A stretch of DNA of 21,157 bases from the IMG/VR virus record IMGVR_UViG_3300031669_007305, positions 1 to 21,157 of that record, one strand, 5' to 3'. The DNA comes from a virus. Shown here in pieces: positions 18,301 to 21,157 of this stretch; the stretch's first letter is position 1; every line of letters starts with the position of its first letter. The position numbers were made by a program, and so were the translations under genes. The notes beneath the pieces are model-generated. The model ran no database searches and had not been told where the DNA came from. It was given only the letters and a program-made list of their open reading frames with translations.

Positions 18301-21157
18301 CTGCTCCTTCTGCTCCTTCGGCGCCTTCGACCAATTCCCCACCACGTCCAAGATTCTTGGCCATGTTGAAAAGTTTCTTGCCCTTACCCAAGAATCCCTT
18401 ACCGCTTTTGAGATCCTTCCAGTAACCCTTGAGTTTGCGGAACTTGTTCAAGATACCACTGCCTGAACTACCACCGCTACCGCCATGGTGAATATCGTCC
18501 ATTTCGCCGGTGGCGGCGGTACCGTGGGGATGCGCTATCGCGTGGCGCTGTGCCGCCTCTTCAGCGGCATGCTCTTTCAGTTCTTCCTGGAAGGTACCGG
18601 TGCGTTTCTTGGTCGGTTTGGTCAAACGTTCTTTCAAGGTAACGAGTATGTCATTTAACAGCCCGTGGGTCTTTTCGTCTTTTGTCGGTAAACCGTCTTT
18701 GGGCATTTTCAGTTTACGACCAAACGGTCCCATGCCGAGAAAATGCGAAAGGAGATTAAAGGGCGCTGCCGCGACCTTACCGCCGAGTTTGGCCATCGCC
18801 CCGAGGGTATGGACAAAAGCTCCTGCCGCGGCACCACCGGCGCGCAGCACACCACCTACGAGCCTGGCCGTCATGGACGCTTTGATCGGGAAGCGCTTAC
18901 CCCGAGCATCGACCAATCCCTTGTCGAAGTCTTCCTTGAAGATTTTCTGTTCCGGATGGGGACCGGAGATCTTCATGACCTCGCCGGTGATGTCATGCAC
19001 ATTGCGGATCTTCTTGGACGGCTTGTCCTTGAGAACGTAAATGCCTGCCCTCATACCCATCGCGGTCAGACGAGGTTCCCACGGTTGATCCCCTTTGACA
19101 TAGACGTCCACCGGCATTTTGGCGAGTTTAAACACCTCACCCACGACTTTTCCGATAGCCCCGATGGCCTTGATAGGTGCGGTGATCAGACTGCCGTAGA
19201 ACCCACCTAAGACTTTGGCTGTCGACCACAATCCCCGAATGACATTGCCGAAGAACGAATGGCCCTGGTTATCGGTTAACTTCTTCTTGTAATCCTCCAG
19301 GCTAATCAGTGTATTGCCGTCGGCGTCGATCACCGGACCACCGATGTCCTTTGGCACCCGAATAGGCTTGCCGCGTTTACCGTCGGGATTCACATTGAAA
19401 TAATGTCCCGCCTCCATGGCGCCTTTGGTCAGTCGAGGTGTCTTCTCTCCCTTGACGAAAACATCCGCCGGCTCGGTACCCATGTGGGTGCGATCGAACC
19501 CACGCCCCGCAAAGGCTGCGACCTTACCCACTGCACGGAACGGTAGTCCAAATGCCGTTTTCACGTAATTGCCATAGAGCCCAGCGGTTTTCTTGACCAT
19601 GCCACCGATGCCAGTGATGCTGTTTTTGGCACCGGTAAGGATCGACTTCTGCCACCAGTGTTTCTTCTTACCCCCTTGACCAGGGGTACCTGAGATATTC
19701 CCTCCAGTTTGCGTGAAGTCGCGATCGGATAGCACTTCCAAGATGTCATCCAGGAGCTTGAGATTCCCTTCCTTGAACGCCGTGACCAATTCCACCATCG
19801 TCGATGCGACATCCGGGGTCGTGGTTGGCTGCATAGCCTCGTGAATGCTGGCCGTCGCTGAGGACGCCGCTGAAGCCGTGCGTTGAAACGTGGCTTCACG
19901 CCCTTCCGGCGTGAGAACTGTATGCCCCAATGGGGTTTCTTTGGCGGCTTCCGAGACCTTGCTCAAACCCTCTTGAACTTTGTCCACCAGATCCGAGAAC
20001 TTCTCACCACTTTCGGTCCGCAATTCATCGATGACTTCCTGCGGCGTTGCGATCCAATCGCCCGTATGCGCATCCTTGACGCCTTCGGCAAGATTACGTA
20101 CATCCTTGATCACACGACCCGACTGGGCGGAGACGTATGCACCGGCTTTGAGTTTGGCTTCTTCAATCACCGGTGCCGCCTTGGATCCCTTAAACAGATC
20201 CATGGCGTACGCCCCCACGTTCATCGCTTTTTTCCAATGGCGTTTCACGGAGGTGATCAGGGAATCATAGATCGAGGGAGCTTCGCTTTTCACTTTCGAT
20301 TGCACGGATTGAGCGGCTTGTGCCACACTGGCGGCTGCTGACTGCACTGCATGGACTGCTTGAGATGGTGCTCGCTGAGCCGCCGCTTTGACCTGAGCCT
20401 TCGCCTCCTGTGCGGCTTGGCGCCGCCCTGTCCGGGTCCGTAACCGCCGTCCAGCACCGTGCTCCATGAAAGTATCGACTTTATCGCCGACACCGGATAG
20501 CTTCTCATCCAGCGCTTCGCTGACCCGCGTCAATCGCCCTTTCGTGGCATTCACGGACTTCTTGGAGGTTTGCAGAAATTCCAGGAAGGGCTCGCCGCTG
20601 CCGGTGACTAGTTTACTGATCTCCGCTGCGGTGGCCACTACGCGGCCACTGAGTAAGACACCGCCGACAAGCTGCCTCATCAGGACAATAGGCTCGCCTG
20701 TCTTGGCATTTTGATACTTACCCATCGACACGTTCGATGCCAGAATGACAGGCGAGTTCATGTCCGAGGGATGGTACAGATTGACGTAGGTCTCTTGACT
20801 GCGTTGGCGGAACGATACCTTCTCCCGACCTGCGGCAGCCAGGTGGTCCTTACGCCCCACGGGTGAGGTCACTGGCCCTGTGGCTTGCTGCCCGACCATG
20901 TGATTCACGAACGTATCGTGATTCAACATGACATGATCGCCTTCTTCGGTCACGACCCCCAATTTGCGCAGGTCACTCATTGCACCCAGTTGGCGATAGG
21001 CGTCGATCTGGGCACTGACATTGGGCGTCGTATTGCGCACCACATCGTACTTACTGTGGAGCTGCGCCAGAAGCACCTGATCCGTACGGCCGTTGGACCC
21101 TTTCAAGCGACCCCGCATTTGTTGCATGATTTCTTTGCGATGCTCGGCCAGGTGGGG
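15314..21157 (-). CDS. Very large virion protein with lytic transglycosylase (SLT) domain (5' end beyond window)
   Basis: The frame stays open through the right edge. ATG 21127 has no ribosome-binding site and ten further codons upstream read on, so the start lies outside; 1947 residues are visible. Counting from ATG 21127: repeated modules at about 110-176, 315-388, 551-631 and 670-761 alternate with Gly/Ala amphipathic helices; a strong hydrophobic stretch lies at 988-1018; a roughly 150-residue domain occurs twice (about 1025-1183 and 1288-1430); and an SLT domain lies at about 1560-1720. In the SLT domain, GIESSWNP carries the catalytic Glu1583, followed by KGLGQF and AHFLGPAGAVQ. This domain cuts the peptidoglycan glycan strand. 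With the hydrophobic segment and great length, the protein resembles the tail-associated cell-puncturing or tape-measure proteins of jumbo phages, probably used during DNA entry. From memory it resembles phiKZ gp181; this is not verified. Confidence 0.82.
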   Translation of the reverse strand, partial: PHLAEHRKEIMQQMRGRLKGSNGRTDQVLLAQLHSKYDVVRNTTPNVSAQIDAYRQLGAMSDLRKLGVVTEEGDHVMLNHDTFVNHMVGQQATGPVTSPVGRKDHLAAAGREKVSFRQRSQETYVNLYHPSDMNSPVILASNVSMGKYQNAKTGEPIVLMRQLVGGVLLSGRVVATAAEISKLVTGSGEPFLEFLQTSKKSVNATKGRLTRVSEALDEKLSGVGDKVDTFMEHGAGRRLRTRTGRRQAAQEAKAQVKAAAQRAPSQAVHAVQSAAASVAQAAQSVQSKVKSEAPSIYDSLITSVKRHWKKAMNVGAYAMDLFKGSKAAPVIEEAKLKAGAYVSAQSGRVIKDVRNLAEGVKDAHTGDWIATPQEVIDELRTESGEKFSDLVDKVQEGLSKVSEAAKETPLGHTVLTPEGREATFQRTASAASSATASIHEAMQPTTTPDVASTMVELVTAFKEGNLKLLDDILEVLSDRDFTQTGGNISGTPGQGGKKKHWWQKSILTGAKNSITGIGGMVKKTAGLYGNYVKTAFGLPFRAVGKVAAFAGRGFDRTHMGTEPADVFVKGEKTPRLTKGAMEAGHYFNVNPDGKRGKPIRVPKDIGGPVIDADGNTLISLEDYKKKLTDNQGHSFFGNVIRGLWSTAKVLGGFYGSLITAPIKAIGAIGKVVGEVFKLAKMPVDVYVKGDQPWEPRLTAMGMRAGIYVLKDKPSKKIRNVHDITGEVMKISGPHPEQKIFKEDFDKGLVDARGKRFPIKASMTARLVGGVLRAGGAAAGAFVHTLGAMAKLGGKVAAAPFNLLSHFLGMGPFGRKLKMPKDGLPTKDEKTHGLLNDILVTLKERLTKPTKKRTGTFQEELKEHAAEEAAQRHAIAHPHGTAATGEMDDIHHGGSGGSSGSGILNKFRKLKGYWKDLKSGKGFLGKGKKLFNMAKNLGRGGELVEGAEGAEGAVGAVEGAAGLGEAAVAGTTAAEGIATAGAVAEGGGLLAGAAGAAGSILGGIAAVISAPVVLGALAVGALAYGAYKLYSNHKLRSMKLRSLRMAQYGVDVDKDLSNSKIVGELEGLLEPHTTVSAGTATINARTMKKADLIKVTKIFGFYRSNWNPLNWFHHGTAKEANQQQALGTWMDKRFKPVFLHWIQAVHAQKEGLSISDVDDVLKPEQKRALLKQVMTIAPNIYDQMTSPFKDDPLTAGKKEVAAAQLAVLKDLGPEKGDGKGGPTSASAIANAFVASVGGLKSAIPAKAAITAAGGAAASVGALVAATKDASGKNVASKVGLTATSHLKSDFGFLGGKVSALTAVRYKTYGLSKMDPTKAKALFLLEQDVFEKIQYTSDGTASFTDDASYYFDHYQGYFGVSPTDKDAKLRWYSWFAKRFVPTILQYATAVKHANKMIDPRDAENRLGPAHLLDVATMTVAATFGSKLTTASVWSFTETPFSDNTPLNADSNSTKANIQALKDAVKKQVLQEQEAKAAAKKQTTPTGTTSAKDGISAAGATASSASTKPQLQQAVALPRGVEAGSAVAQSIAAAAGKPGAVVGQPVAQPGHGTVGDINKVPEPTGRGYAAVKATLDAAAKMTGMDPKLLGIFTGIESSWNPNAKAGTSSAKGLGQFLDSTWRAMLAKYGAKYGINPNTPQTDPRASALMLGEFIKENQRYLTKRLGRPPTDTELYIAHFLGPAGAVQLLSAPDKAIAAAVSPKAAASNASIFYRSGTALTKGQVVKLLDGKVGKFRSKVSASEPTLPTASPNTEMASTSAGVASKTTTTANGTKGGLGAETVHPKGSAAAAAAGTAALASIAPPSGGKPSAHLIMPSVAPGMPAIANDSTVDPVMVAQAAQQHKAVMADRQAQATAQAQMARTGDISTYLKQQTDLLSKAVAVLISIESNTGALPSIAKAGGLSGQSTDTASIQGAPSGASRTDDASMAGRPQPATLPRAPVSMARPQYG
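15960..16450 (-). other. SLT lytic transglycosylase domain within the large virion protein
   Basis: The segment encodes LLGIFTGIESSWNP (catalytic Glu codon at 16379-16381), SSAKGLGQFLDSTW, the ELYIAHFLGPAGAVQLL segment and the ASNASIFY end. This order is typical of goose-type/SLT lysozymes, including the phage forms such as phiKZ gp144. All the motifs I would look for are intact, so activity is expected. Confidence 0.85.
16818..18050 (-). repeat. Two copies of a ~150-residue domain in the large virion protein
   Basis: The copies are encoded at about 17578-18050 and 16818-17268. They share an LRxxxYG / VRYKTYG beginning, a helix with acidic residues, a central large-aromatic segment, WMDKRFKPVFLHWIQAVHA against WFAKRFVPTILQYATAVKH, and a TSPFKDDPL / ETPFSDNTPL end. 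Divergence is high, so the duplication is old. Confidence 0.65.
18845..20800 (-). repeat. Diverged repeat modules (DVYVKG-type) in the large virion protein
   Basis: The clearest pair is encoded at 19235-19475 and 18845-19120. Each has D-V-[FY]-V-K-G, P-R-L-T, A-G-x-Y, I-R-x-x-x-D-I-x-G and a DY/DF-centred helix, and each is preceded by a Gly/Ala helix starting YGxx. Weaker copies lie at about 19965-20185 (AGAYVSAQSG...) and 20600-20800 (MGKYQNAKTGEPI...). Boundaries are estimates. Confidence 0.55.

Noticed and set aside
16721-20341. Several plus-strand frames (for example 16721-17299, 18510-19040, 18743-19210, 19883-20341)
   Set aside because: All are antisense to the SLT virion gene, show shadow compositions and have no leaders, promoters or terminators of their own.

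Overview
The window looks like part of the genome of a large tailed bacteriophage (Caudoviricetes, contractile-tailed jumbo type), most likely related to the phiKZ-like phages that encode their own multisubunit RNA polymerases. The evidence is a combination of genes. One protein resembles the C-terminal part of a bacterial RNA polymerase beta subunit. There is a RecA/UvsX-type ATPase with the phage form of the Walker A motif (GxxxxFKS) and a ribonuclease HI with a large extra C-terminal region. A very large virion protein carries a lytic transglycosylase (SLT) domain, and several further proteins look structural. From memory, the RNase H / UvsX / RNAP beta-C-terminus order also occurs in phiKZ (around gp155 to gp149). 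I could not run a search to confirm this. An outer-membrane lipoprotein spanin candidate points to a Gram-negative host. No tRNA, rRNA, integrase, transposase or CRISPR array was seen.

Layout. Bases 1-1601 (minus strand): a protein with at least four PKD domains, cut by the left edge, and upstream of it a small GT-A-fold glycosyltransferase-like gene. Bases 1682-4604 (plus): a membrane protein/lipoprotein pair that looks like a two-component spanin, the RNase HI fusion, and an unknown gene. Bases 4666-5697 (minus): an unknown 278-residue gene and a possible tiny CxxC/CxxC protein. Bases 5753-9583 (plus): UvsX-like ATPase, a small unknown, the RNAP beta-C-terminal-like gene, and two unknowns packed tightly. 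Bases 9652-10101 (minus): an acidic unknown. Bases 10239-12723 (plus): three unknown or probably structural genes. Bases 12770-21157 (minus): an 815-residue probable virion protein and the >1947-residue SLT protein, cut by the right edge.

Genes sit in short strand-switching blocks. Each convergent junction has a near-perfect hairpin (4615-4658, 9587-9619, 12728-12762). Other hairpins follow the RNase H gene, the 10860-11561 gene and the SLT gene. Seven leader regions have the tetranucleotide TATG on the sense strand, usually about 30-45 nt before the start codon. I recall TATG as the phiKZ late-promoter motif, so these may be late promoters for the phage's own polymerase. One leader (10102-10235) also holds a good sigma70-like promoter.

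Working together, the block plausibly covers late functions: host-envelope disruption (spanins, SLT virion protein), virion structure and adsorption (PKD protein, 815-residue and 351-residue proteins), virion-packaged or phage transcription (RNAP piece) and recombination or nucleic-acid processing (UvsX-like, RNase HI). No intergenic stretch exceeds 300 bases; the longest is 10102-10235.
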